Shown here one piece after another: positions 24,401 through 36,345 of a DNA stretch of 64,000 nucleotides. The DNA is from Istiophorus platypterus (lineage: Eukaryota > Chordata > Actinopteri > Istiophoriformes > Istiophoridae), in NCBI GenBank assembly GCA_016859345.1, contig CM029131.1, positions 5,354,320 through 5,418,319 of the forward strand. Reading direction: 5' to 3'. Made by a program: the position numbers and the translations under genes. The notes beneath the pieces were generated by a model. The model was not told the DNA's origin. It did not search any database and worked only from the letters and a program-made list of their open reading frames with translations. How positions within the stretch are numbered: position 1 is the stretch's first letter; the number at the start of each line of letters is the position of its first letter.

Positions 24401-24641
24401 CCCTTGAGGAAGCTGACTGACCAACATGCCCCCCCACCAGTGCTACTACTAGCATTGTCACTGCCCCTTGATTTCATTTATTTTTTATATTGCTTTGTAT
24501 CTTAATTTGTATTTAAATTATACGTATCAACTAATAACGGTGATGATTGTGCCGTGATTGTTTGTGATTGCATTTGTCTTATTCGTTCGCTGCATGAATG
24601 AAGTTCTTCATGGAAAACAAAGTAATTTTGATTTGATTTGA
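23686..24641 (+). mobile_element. 5'-truncated CR1/L2/Rex1-type LINE with 3'UTR
   Basis: This insertion comprises the broken reverse transcriptase remnant (to about 24400) and a 240-bp 3' untranslated region. It ends in a short tandem tail, TTTTGATTTGATTTG (about 24627-24640), instead of poly(A); short-unit 3' tails are typical of CR1/L2-type elements. The 5' end begins abruptly inside the polymerase domain. The higher GC of this block against its flanks supports insertion. Confidence 0.8.
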
Positions 24642-26216
24642 AAGAAGTGTTAATACCTGTTGCTTAGCTGTCAACTTCAACTTAATTAACTGTAAGACAT
24701 AGTCAAATGTTATTGCTTTCGCTAAGTGGACTTACTTTGAGTGACATGGAGTGAGATATAGAGAAGAAAACATAAATAAATGACCCTTTTCAGTGATGCA
24801 GGCTGCTAAACGGGGAATCTCTTGTCTGTTCAGATGTGGATACGGGTGAAGGTCATGGGATTTAAAAGATGTGTAAGTGTTAAAGGAGTGTGAAAACAGT
24901 GGTACAAAAAGACAAATAATCACTGCTGGATAGGGTATGGATGTCCTGTTAACTATCCTGGGAAATAGGGGGCACGTTTCCCACGTGGATGTAGTAAAAG
25001 GCTTATAGATGTTCAATCAGGCAGCAGAACAACACAAAGTCAAGATATGATATATGAATGAGAAATATAGACAAAACTACAGTTATACTGTGGATTTAAA
25101 TTAGATAAGGAACATTTCCTCTCCTTGAAAAGCTGGACTCAAATGTTATTACTGGAATGTTAGACTAATTGTTTTAGAACAAACTTACACACTAAAAATA
25201 GGAATTTGTCAGAAACTAGTGTTTTTAGTTGTACGTTATCATCCTATTTTTCATTATTTTTCATTAGGAGCTGCTTATTTCCCAACCTGATTTAATATGT
25301 GATGCGGGACACTGGTATTGCACAACCATCGCAGCAAAAAAACAAAAAGCATTCACTCAAACAAGTGAGGCATAAAATACCAAACAAAGACTGCCTAATA
25401 GTGCACATTAAACTGATTGCTTGGAAAAGTCATATAAAAAGTCCAGTTTAATCTTACAAGGGACCATCAGATCTAAAAAAATAAACCTTCCTAGGGGAAG
25501 TTCAGGGGCAGCTGCTCAAAGAGAGAGTGCGATTTTATACGTCCATCCATCTTTATCAGCAGTGGCAGCAGGCGAGGCAAAATCCTTCTGCCTGGCCACG
25601 TGCTCCAGCTCCTCCTGAGGGATCCTGAGGCTTTCCAAGGCCAGAAAGGGATATGTAATCCCTGCAGCGTGTGCTGGGTTGGCTCAGGGGGTCTTCTCCT
25701 AGTTGAGACTTGAAAGAATATTTTCGGGGGTCGTGAGGGTAGAGGGGTGTCTCAAAGACATCCGAATCAGATGTCCTGACATCGACGAGCGTAGCATCCA
25801 CTCAGAGTTCCTTCCAGTCGTCTGAGGTATTTACCCTGAAACTAAAAGTGATCCCACACACCTTCTGAAAGATGCTCATTAGTAGTGTCCTCAGTCCCAT
25901 TCTTTTGTTTTTTACGTGAAGCTCATGACAAATGTAAATTGACTGGTGGAGCTTCACTTTTAGGCTTAGATCTCTTCATCAGGTATCCAACAAAGTGCAG
26001 GTATCACTGCAACCCAGCTTGCCCCCCCCCCTCCCCCAAATAAAGAAACTCTGTCCAACCTATTTTATTTTGAATTGATTTTCCTTGGCAGCAAAGTAAT
26101 CAGTATTTCATCTCAGAATGTGACAAATTCACAGGCTACCCATTAGAATTCATTTGTTTCTGTTTTGCTCCAAGGCCATGTTAATCAATGTTCATTAACT
26201 TGAAATGTCCACTGAC

Positions 26217-26253
26217 AAAAAATAAATAAATAAATAAATAAATAAAAAATAAA
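26217..26253. repeat. (AAAT)n tetranucleotide repeat
   Basis: About eight AAAT units (AATAAATAAATAAATAAATA) followed by a slightly imperfect end. Confidence 0.96.
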
Positions 26254-27326
26254 CCTTCTAAAATCATGATGGAAATTTCGTTGGTTAACGCCAGATCGAA
26301 TCCATCGGACAGATTTATCGCAATTACAAGTTTCCGACATGCAAATTGCATTAATGTCAACTTCGGACTCGTAAGTACAATGATTTTTCTGACAATTCAA
26401 ATAAATCCGGCTTAGCACTTACTAATACAACAGTCTCTGACAAAAAAAAAAAAAAAAAATGACGCCTTAAATTAGCCAGTGGCTGTCAAAAGTAATTAAA
26501 CCCAAATTTAATGGATATGGTATTATAATATCATTGACCGGTGTTTTAATCCTTAAACAGCAAATTCTGTAATCATCTTGATGACGTGAACTTGTTAAAA
26601 CGTGACTCTGGGATTTCTACCATACATCCTGTATGACATGAGCTTCATTTTAGGTGCGGAAAAGTTATTAAGGAAAAAGTAATGGATTTCCACACCAAGA
26701 ATAAAAGGGCCTGTTTGCAACCGGCGAACACCAGTCAGTATAATCCTGTGGCAGCCATAGCAGCATGTGATTACAGTCAGAGAGGGCATTTCTCATGAAT
26801 CGCCTCTTCTACTTAAACGTATCACCATGTTACTTTGAAAAGACTCCGGAGAGCTCAACTGTGCAATTCACCAATGTGTCTGGACATAAAAAACAGTACA
26901 TTTCTCATTTTGCAAAACGCAGGTCGACACAGGTTATTACTCTGCATCGGCTGTAAAAATCTACATCAATTCGACTACCCACTCAATGTGTCTATGTGAA
27001 GTATACAGGTAAAATATTGATGCTCGGTAAAGGTGCTGCCATGCCCCTGAGCACACAAACTACACCTAATCAATATAGTTTAGAAACCTATGCAGCCAGT
27101 CCCTATGTTTATGACCCAGAAATATTAGGCCCTTAATTATGTGCAAAGCAGGAGCTAAGGGTTTTCTCATGTGTGTACACGCACACAAATAGCTCACAGG
27201 TTGCAGCCCTTCATAATAAGTTTAATACCAGAGCTTTGTCTCCTGGGTAATCAATCTGTAATTCATCATTATTTATCCAGTGAGCAAAAAGCCCCAGAGG
27301 ACTCTTGCGCATGCACACAAATTTGG

Positions 27327-27361
27327 ACACACACACACACACACACACGCATACACACACA
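27327..27361. repeat. (CA)n microsatellite
   Basis: About 17 CA units with G and T interruptions near 27349-27352. Further diverged ACAC stretches lie at 27312-27319 and 27411-27420. Confidence 0.96.
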
Positions 27362-30300
27362 AGAACAAAGCTCAACTCACATGGGTATGGCCAGACATAA
27401 ACCTGCTCACGCGCACACACTTAAGGAAACCCTGGAGGTGTCTTTGCCCACTTGGAGGTATTAAGGGATCATGGAGGAGAGGTAATTACCAGCACAGAGG
27501 AGGACAGTGAGGGACAAACACAGGACAACAATCCACTCTGTCTGAGGCCCGCAGACAAGACACTGGCAACGAGAGGAACCGAGACCTCTTAAGTCCAGTG
27601 CAGGTCGAGACCATGACGAAGAGATAGCGGAGTCCTTATCAAATGCTGTGCATTTAATACTTTGTGTAATACTTCGTATAACATTAACAAGGTGGGGTTA
27701 TTTCTGGCCCTGAGTTCGATCACTCGTGTACAACCTGCTGAATACAAATCCATACTCTTCCAGGATGGGCGTCCCCGAACGCCATCCTTAACCACCTCTA
27801 AACTGAACACATCCATGTTTTTGATGGAGTTTGAGGGTCATTTGCAGCTCGGGAGCAGGCTCTGTAGCCAAACATTGTTCTAGGCAAAAAGGTAGACACT
27901 GTTTATGCACTGCAAACAAAAGTACAAACATCAACTCAATAATATTGTGTATCCTGTTACCATAGTTGTTCGGACATATACCAGCTGCAACATTCTAGTG
28001 TTTCAGGACCTCAGACACACAAGATATTTGGGAATATTGTGCTTTTAAGTCTTCGATGGAAATGAGCATTTTCACTGATTTTACAAATGCTGCTGGGCAA
28101 AGGCAGCAGAACAACAAACAAGTCTCATCATGTCGCAAGCTCCTCAAATGTCAGGTGTCAGTGAACTTCAAAATGCATTGAAAAAATGTTTTAGTAAAGA
28201 AAAGACAATGGGGCAACAAAGTGACTCGGTATTAGTGTTAATTTTGTTGAAAAAAAGAGACTATACCACTTTATCCAGCAGGGGAAAAAAAATGGATTGA
28301 TACAAAACACAAAATTGTCAGAACTTGTAAGTAATATGTCTCTTTGATAATAGTTCTATATTTTTGCATAAGTTATAATGGAATTCGCGCATTAATCAGG
28401 TGAACCTGAGTCAGTTGAGTTGTATGTGATTATTCACCAAGGAATGCCTCCGCCGCTCGAAACTAAGAAGTTCACATAATGTTCCTGCCTTTCACAGAGA
28501 ATTTCAGCAAGAATACCACATCCACAAAAGAGCAGCTTAAGTGAACGATAATCCATCTTTAGAGCTCTCAAAACACACACATCCACCACACACAGCATGT
28601 GGCAGCCACAAGGGGGGTTCTTCAAAGCCAAAAAATACACAAGAGATCCAAAAAATGTCCACTTTAAGTCCATCATAGCGCTACCAAAGCATCGAACACG
28701 TTTCCGTCCCATAAATTAAGCAGTCCGGGCAGACAAACCGCCGCTGTCCTGGAGAAACAAAGCAACATTAGGGGATTAAACATGGAGCTGCAGCGAGAGA
28801 GAGAGAAATACAGAAAGAACTTTAACTGTGGTTATAACTTAAATGAGTCATGCATGCAGTTTGCCATTAACTACAGTGACATAATACAGCTCCACTTGGC
28901 CTAATATAATGCCATTAGCGGCTCAATCGCTAACCATTACACATCCCCTGCCATGAAAGGCCCCATTTTACTGTGACATGATGCACAAAGCAGTGAGGCA
29001 AATACTGACTTTATACTTAAAAGACTGTTTGGTGACAGTGAGGTCAGCGAGTCATTTATTTATTGACCAAGGTTGTTCCTAATTAAAGAATGAGAAAGAA
29101 GGTGGGTGAGACGGAGAAGTTGCTTCTGCATCAATCCTGGTTCAAGATGGTTCCCTTTTTTTATTTTTATTTTTTTTACACAAAAGACTTGGACCCACTG
29201 TGAATCTCACTGGCTGTTCGAACCTTGCGAATTCCATCTGGTTTCTACTTGTCTTCCCTCTTTGCGTGTTAGGATCCACACGATTGTTACTCAGCCCACG
29301 TAGTGAAAGATTTAAATCTGATTTATAGTCCCTCTAATTAGAAGTTACACAGCTTGAGCATGACACTGCAAAACTCAATATAGCAATGTCTGTGTAGAGA
29401 AATGTAGCAGTATCCCCAGATCTCAGCAATACAACTGGTGTGTAAAATGCTATTTATCATTTTTAATACGAAACTTAAATTTTAACTTCTTTTGGCATTG
29501 CCATTTTAACCGAGGCCTTCCCCTTAAACTTTATTTCCTGGCAATCTGTTAACTGCAGGGGCATCGATAGCTTTACAATTTAAATAATGTTAAATCTTAC
29601 TTAAAGATTAGAGCTTTTGTGTAGGTATTGGTATCAGATCAGCCACTTCCAGTTTGTACTTTGAAGTACTTAAAAGATCGGTGCTTGGTTTCAATTTGTT
29701 TTCTCTGTATGCACAGCTCCTAAGCCATTTTATAGATTGACTTTGAAAACATTTTAAATTTGTATGCAGATGATAGCAACTTGTTAATTGTTCCAAGGAA
29801 ACGAGTACCTTCTATAATTCTACGTTCATACACGGATTCATCTGTTTTCACCACTTAAATCATCATTTTTATTATCGATTGATCTGCCATTATATCCACA
29901 ATTAATTGTTCTATTTAATCTCAGAAAATAGAGATAAATGCCCATTATAAATTCCCTGAAGGCAAAAATGACTTACCCGGATAGCTTTCTTTTTAATTCT
30001 TGCTCGAGTGCCACAGAAGGATAGGGGCAAGCATCAAGAGACGTAGTGTTGGTTTTGGTCTTTTCAATAGCTTTTATTATTATAATTAGAGAGGATTAAA
30101 ATCAGTGGCTTCAAAGGCATATTGTAACATGCCCTCACTCTCATTTGGTGAATTTCCACTCTCGGTATACCCTGCTGTTTTATTGTGATGCAAACCCAGT
30201 GTGTGAGCAGTTCCAGTACACAGGCTCCCCAAACAGAGTGTTATATTTTAAAATGAGTTCTCCAAGCTGCTATCCATCATTCACTCAAATTACGACAGAA

Positions 30301-32974
30301 TGATTATTACAGGGCACTCCGAGCCCCGTTTTGACAATCCTGCTGACGCAAAAGGAATGGAGTTTATAAACGCGGTATGCTCCACGGATTTCACACACAT
30401 CAAAATGGACTCATATGGTCCCCACCCCGGACCGTGTCATATGTCATGAACTGTCAATGGAGCTAACCCCGGTTACTGACACTGTTTTTCTGATCATTTC
30501 TGGGGGTATTTTGGGGCAACAAGCAAGGCAATGTAATCATTAATACCGAATGAACTCTACGGTAGCTTCTTTTAAAAGGTCTGTATGTCGTTTTTCCCCT
30601 CAATCCTTAAAAGCAGGCTGTTTGTAGAAATGGTGGTAATGCTTTCAGTGACATTTTTCTTGTCATGTCCATTATGGGCTGGATGAGATTGTAAACAATT
30701 CTGATGTTGTGTATGGTCTCCATTTTAAGCCTAATGGTTTCTTATGATTAGTGTTGGTTTCCATGACTGCAGTGGTTTCAATGACAGACTTGTAATCGTT
30801 TCAGTTAGGAGGCTAAATAGGTTTTTTGATGAAATTCTCATTAAAGATTCCAATAAAGCCTAGAAAAAATAAATATAATTTGGAAGCTGAATGAATTTCT
30901 CTCATTCGGGGCCAAGACAAACAAGATTCAAATATCTTTCACCAATGTTAGGATACAGCAGGGATGTAGGAATATCGTAAGGTGACAAATACTGCTCTCA
31001 TGACCTGAGGAGCGAGCTCACTGTTGCGTAAACCAACAAATGGAGGACTGTAAATAAATGTTTTTTCTTATGACGGAGATAAAAATGGAGAGCGGCTGCC
31101 GCGCCGACCCCCACCATCTCTGGCCATCATCCATCAGCCTTGAGATGAAGACTTTCAAGAGATGCATTGTTGTTTGCCAGATGTTGTCAACAACCCAACT
31201 TATCTCCCTTTGTCAGTCTTTTCGAAATCTATTTTTCTCCATATTTAGGAAAGAATCTGCACAGTCTTCACATATTAAAGGAATCTATGTACCATATGCA
31301 TCTACTGTATACTGTAAACAACGGTGTTTCAAATGAAAGAAAATATGATCTAGATGACCGTTTTGTAATTTGGCCCAAAAGACAAAATCACAAACTTTGT
31401 CAATGTCTTCCACAATTGTTTTGTTAGGTATATGGATAGAAACTACTTGGTTAGAGCCGGGGAAAGTTAGGTCAAATTAAACATCTGAAGAAATGACTAC
31501 TGCCATTGTTGCTTTTGTGAAAGCGGTCTGTGATTAAAAATTAAAAAAGGGTATGAAACTGATTTTCAAGGCAAGGTAAGGTGAACAAGTCCCTCGGGGA
31601 CGAAGGTTCACCCAAGTTCAATGGATGTGCAAATGCACTCCTGGAAAAGACTTGACGTTCCATGTTGAGCAGGTTCTTCACATCTACCTTTATTCTGCTA
31701 AGACAGCAATACTGTTTGTTTATTTGTGAAAAACACTAGTTAAATTAGTGTGAGGTGGGTTTCTCATCTTCCAAGAAAATAAGAAATAATAAGACAATAT
31801 CATTCAAATAAAATGATTGTTTTAAACAGCTTTGAAAATAGTGCTCCACAGAAAACTGCCTGCTATAAGACATCTTGCATTGAACTGGAATAACTGGCAT
31901 CGGGTAGGTTATGATTCAAACCAAGTGTAGGGCAACAGAAGTGAAAACACACTTCAGTGTAATAATAAAAGTCTTTCAAATGCTGACTAATTATGGGTCA
32001 ACACAGATTTTCTCCTCACACTTTAAGGGCTCATGACTGACCCATACACATGTGACTGAGGAGAATAAAAGACATTTCCACTTCCAAAAAAGATTAAACA
32101 CTTATAGGGGTTCAACCACAGGGAGAATAGAACTGATGAAGGTGCCAATAATGCCTTTTTTCCCTTTTAGAGTGTAGCTAATAGGTTAAAAAAAAAAAAG
32201 AAAATGCCTCGGAGGAAATGGAAAAGAGCCTGTGCTGTGTTTGGCACTGCGCATAGAAGCCTTTGAAAGGAGCAAACTAAATTTAGATAGGTTGAATTTG
32301 ACACAGACTCCCGCAATTGCGCATGCGCTCACAGCCACAGTCATTAGGCTTTCAACAAACATCATCTGGGTGGAATGGGTCTTGAGTGAGATGCTTTTTT
32401 TTTTTTTTCCTTCGCATTACCGGAGAGAGGAAGGTTGTCGGGGGGGTAGGGAGGGCTGGCAATGGCGGAGGGGGAGGGGGGTGCTATTGATATGCCCCAT
32501 GCGGTGCCAACACCTGACTAATTTCATGCATCCATTCAAATGACTGCCTCCTTTGGCTCATCTGTGCTTCCTGCTGAATCCCCGCTGAGCATGCTTACAG
32601 AGGTACAGGTCAATGCAAATGAGAGACACACCTTTAAAGGAACAGTTGGCTCTAAATCAAGTGTATTTAGTGTTCCATATGATAGCCATGTTTAATTGAA
32701 TATTATATATTTAGGTTGCAAAAAATAGATAGTATTTCAATATAATTTCTGGAAAACTTTGTCTGTCCTGGGTATTTAGGAAAACTGGTCAAATGTTTTA
32801 TGAGAAATCAAAATTGTGAGTCGAAGACTTTTAATTCAATTGGGAATTGAAAATGGGACAGCAGTTTAAGAAAGGGAATGATCTTTTCAAGTGGTCAAAG
32901 ACACACCCTGCAAAGGGACCCTCGGAAGTAACCAGGCCCGTGACGCATATAAAACTTGTATGGCTCTCGGTAGA

Positions 32975-33226
32975 GTTAATACCTCCGCCAAGGTGCAATT
33001 GCAATGTTAAGGAAAGTAATAAAATAAAAATTCCTATATCAACCTCTTCAATACCAAAAATATCTAATTGGGTCTCACTTGGCCAATGACCTATTCTTCC
33101 ACTGGACCAATTTTGTGCAAAATTTATCCAGTACTTTTAGTGTAGTCCTAATGACAAATAAACAAACCAACAAACAAAACGACAGACAAATATGAACGAA
33201 AACAAAACATCTTTGGAGGCAATGAT
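32975..33226 (+). mobile_element. Short element with CCTCCGCC-type inverted ends
   Basis: The left end reads TTAATACCTCCGCCAAGGTG. The right end CATCTTTGGAGGCAATGA is its degenerate inverted counterpart. The body contains GGGTCTCACTTGGCCAATGA, CCTATTCTTCCACTGGACCA and a run of AACAAACCAACAAACAAAAC before the right end. This order matches a very common teleost interspersed repeat whose ends read 'acctccgccaagg' and 'ccttggcggaggt'. At about 250 bp and without coding capacity it behaves like a non-autonomous element. Its transposase source is not known to me. Confidence 0.7.
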
Positions 33227-35362
33227 CACATTTCAAGAGGCACAATATAGAAGTACTACGATTGTAATTTACCGCTGAAGTGGAACTACTGGGATCGAAA
33301 AAGAGCTTTGTAATCATCCGCTAAAAAAACAGCCGCTTGTGACGAGGGCCGGTCATTATTACGCAACAGAACAATGAATTGTACTTGTGGTATGAAGTAT
33401 GAATACACATGTGCACACATATCCAGCCACCAAACCCCGACTCCATAAACACAAGCACAAGCAGCATAATACCAGTGAGATGCGGTAAACAGTGAACAAG
33501 CACACGCTCTCGTATATTATTGGTGTCTGACAATTGAATTAAAAAGTAATTTATCTAATAAAAGAGTTGGGCCATTTGGATGAGTTGGACGGATGATATC
33601 AAATGCATGACAATAAAAACGGAGGGAGAGGCTGACCAAATTGTTCAAAACAAACCGTTTAGTATGCGGAGTGTGACTCTCACACAGAGACAGGAACCAA
33701 AACTCTCTTTATTATTTTTATTTATTTGTTGCAACACAGCCAGACCAATGAATCCTCAAGGTAAATAAAACTGGATTAAAAGGTACATCAAATATAGCTG
33801 TAATCGAGCTGTCCGGGAGCTCGCATTACTGCTTAACCTAGAGAAATGTTGAGAGGATTCAGAGCAGGTGCACGGGTGTTTGTGGAGGTCAGATGATGTG
33901 GAAACGAAGGGAACGCTGGGGACAACCGATGGAAAGGGAGGTAGAGATGACTGACAGGTTAGAACCCAAAGGCTTCTAAAAAGCAACAGTTCTTTAAAGA
34001 CTGGACGCATTTAAACCTGCCCTTTCCCTCTAAGAAGAATAGCAAAACGGACATGGAATGTGATATTAAATGATGCGGGTTTCATGGCAGAAGATCTTTC
34101 TCCCAGTGAGAGTTGAAGTTTAACTTGTTTGTATTCAAACTAATTATAGTTCTGGGACAAAACTTTACTCGGTGGAGCTCCAGGTAGCCATAAATATGTA
34201 TTTTGAAGGATACTAAGCAGAAAAATGCCTCCCAACCAAACCCCCTGCCAGTTACTTTGCCAGGCAGCAAAGTTGGTCCCGGCAGTTTTTGGGCTGTCGG
34301 TGCATAATGGAATTCAGCAAAAAAGGAATGAGAAATGAGAGTTTGCTTTCAAAGGCTACAAATCTAGGGGCCACTTAAAAAAGGAAATAAAAATAAAAAT
34401 GAAAAAATAAAATCTAGTGCTGAATTACTAAAAGGTATCCCAATTCGCTCATGAAAAACTTAAGATATATTTAAAATACTCGATGTTCTAAATTCTTAAT
34501 ACTTAAATAAGTTTTGAAGAAAAAAAAAAAAAAAGGCAAAATTTATTTTTTCTCACTTGACATTTTCAGCATTTTTGAAGAAATAAAATCATTTTATGTG
34601 CTTGAATTATGCTCTTTCAGAAAGTTGACTCAATCAGCTCAGTAGTGCAGGAATGTTTGAAGTACCCTTACTACTTACTTACTTAAAAGCTGCCTGCAGG
34701 ACGAGCTGAGCTGCAGGGAGAAATTTCTGGCTTTGAATTTCCTGACTTTTCTTGCAGTTACATGTAGAATATTGAATATACAGTAATAACAGTAAGTATC
34801 GGGAGCTGTCCACTACATGTCTTTGCATTTTCACTATGTTTTGGACCATGTTTCAGTAAACATAACACCACTATGAAAGTGTCTATTAGAAGAACATTAC
34901 TGCCTCATTACATCATTGCACTTTGAATTCAATTTTAAGGGATTCCACAAAAAGGCCTGAAAACAAGTGGTATTAAATCCATCGTTGTAAAGTTGAGAAG
35001 TTGTTGCTACTTCACCGTCACAAACAAAATAACAAATTCTTGCCTTTTTTTTCCTTTTAATTCAAAAATAGTTATCTAAGGTAAGTGAAGTGATTTGACC
35101 TTCTAACCTTCCAAACAAGCATCCTCACTGCAAATCATTGTGTTGTGGGTAACATTAAGAACGAGACTCTCACTTACTCATCTCATCCTCTTTCAGACAG
35201 GAGAATATATCATCAGCGAAGTGCACAGGGTACAAAGACAGCTGGCTCCTCAGATTAATTTCACCATCTCCTCTTTCTCCCCTGCATGGAAAAATAATTC
35301 ATTTACTTGATATTCAATGCAGGTGGATCTCTCCCATACTTTTCTGTGACTCTCGCAAACAG

Positions 35363-35382
35363 TCTCTCTCTCTCTCTCTCTC
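35363..35382. repeat. (TC)10 microsatellite
   Basis: A short pure TC array. Confidence 0.95.
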
Positions 35383-35522
35383 ATATTGACACACACAAGT
35401 ACTGTGCAACTGCACAATGTCAGGGACAATCGCTTTGACCAGGCACAGGGCCAAGGGCTGTGTAAGAACTGTAATTTCATTCTATTGCTTAGCTAGGTCA
35501 CCTTATGCTTGACCTACCCATT

Positions 35523-35523
<1 letters not shown>

Positions 35524-35589
<66 letters not shown>
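35524..35589. repeat. (GT)33 microsatellite
   Basis: An uninterrupted GT array of about 66 bp, the second longest GT array in the window. Cys-Val frames on the plus strand and Thr-His frames on the minus strand are artefacts of it. Confidence 0.98.
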
Positions 35590-35590
<1 letters not shown>

Positions 35591-36149
35591 TATCGCTCAG
35601 ACAGGAATGGATCCACTGGCAGGGAATCATACAAGATTTAATGGAATTGGAAAACACTACCAGCTTCGGTGGGCTAAGGGGAACGCTACATATTGGTGAC
35701 ATTATGGGCTCATAAACTGTGCTGCTTGTTGTCTCTTCCTTATCTCATCTTACACTGACAATGAAAATATCCCTGAATCAGGGGCTTCAATCAAGTCTCA
35801 AAATCATGTTCCATCAGTGAAAACCGATGCTAGCGAGGAGAGATTATGGCAATTTGTTCTGAAAGCAAATAAAGTTTCTTCTTCAAAAGCTTTATTCATT
35901 CAGGAGAAGTCACCATCACACATGGTCTTTTCAAGCAGTTCTTTTCCTACATTTTCACAACCAAGAACTTCTCAGTGAAACCACAATCTTTTACTTGCAA
36001 AAAACAAAGTAGTCCCAAAGAGGCAGCTGTACTCGCCCAAGGGCTTGGAGGCAGTTCATTTTCGTTTTAGTTCATTTTCCTGTTCCACCTATATAATACC
36101 TGGATTTAGCTTAATCATATGATTATAAACTTTTATGTGCATTGCCTTT

Positions 36150-36345
36150 GACTGATCCTGCCTGTGCTTACACTCCGAACTACCTTTCTAGTTGTTTCTG
36201 TTTTTCATCCTTTAAAAATTTAAAACATATTTGTAGCCTTTCAATGTGTGTTTTAATGCCTTATTTCTTATTTAATATTTTAAATGCATTGCTTTAAAGC
36301 ACCTTGAACAGAATACTTCGTGCATAAAGTCTTATTATATGTGTT
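36150..36345 (+). mobile_element. Possible LINE 3'UTR fragment
   Basis: A T-rich stretch is followed by TTTAAAGCACCTTGAACAGA and then GCATAAAGTCTTATTATATG. The order 'taaagcactttga ... aaagt..tatta' near the 3' end resembles 3'UTRs of fish non-LTR elements. Similarity is short and no coding part or target-site duplication is visible, so this is tentative. Confidence 0.3.

Larger units (their letters stand above)
24642..32974. other. No gene seen; long stretch of unique-looking DNA
   Basis: More than 8 kb without a supportable exon, RNA gene or large transposon. Visible items are an AAAT array (26217-26253), an A18 run (26442-26459), a C10 run (26022-26031), a CA array (27327-27361) and a palindromic NRF1-type motif (32319-32328). 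Blocks at about 28840-29080 and 30080-30600 lack low complexity and are dense in homeobox-type TAAT and AP-1-like words, so they are reasonable candidates for conserved non-coding DNA. A CT/G-rich stretch lies at 32390-32490. Open frames stay below 104 codons and show no domains. Confidence 0.5.

Noticed and set aside
27700..27735. GAGTTCGATCACTCG, which looks like a tRNA T-arm
   Set aside because: No acceptor stem, D-arm or anticodon arm can be placed upstream, so it is not a tRNA.
29600..29700. GGTATTGGTATCAGATCAGC, reminiscent of repeats rich in 'ggtatcgg'
   Set aside because: Too short and diverged to assign, with no second copy in the window.
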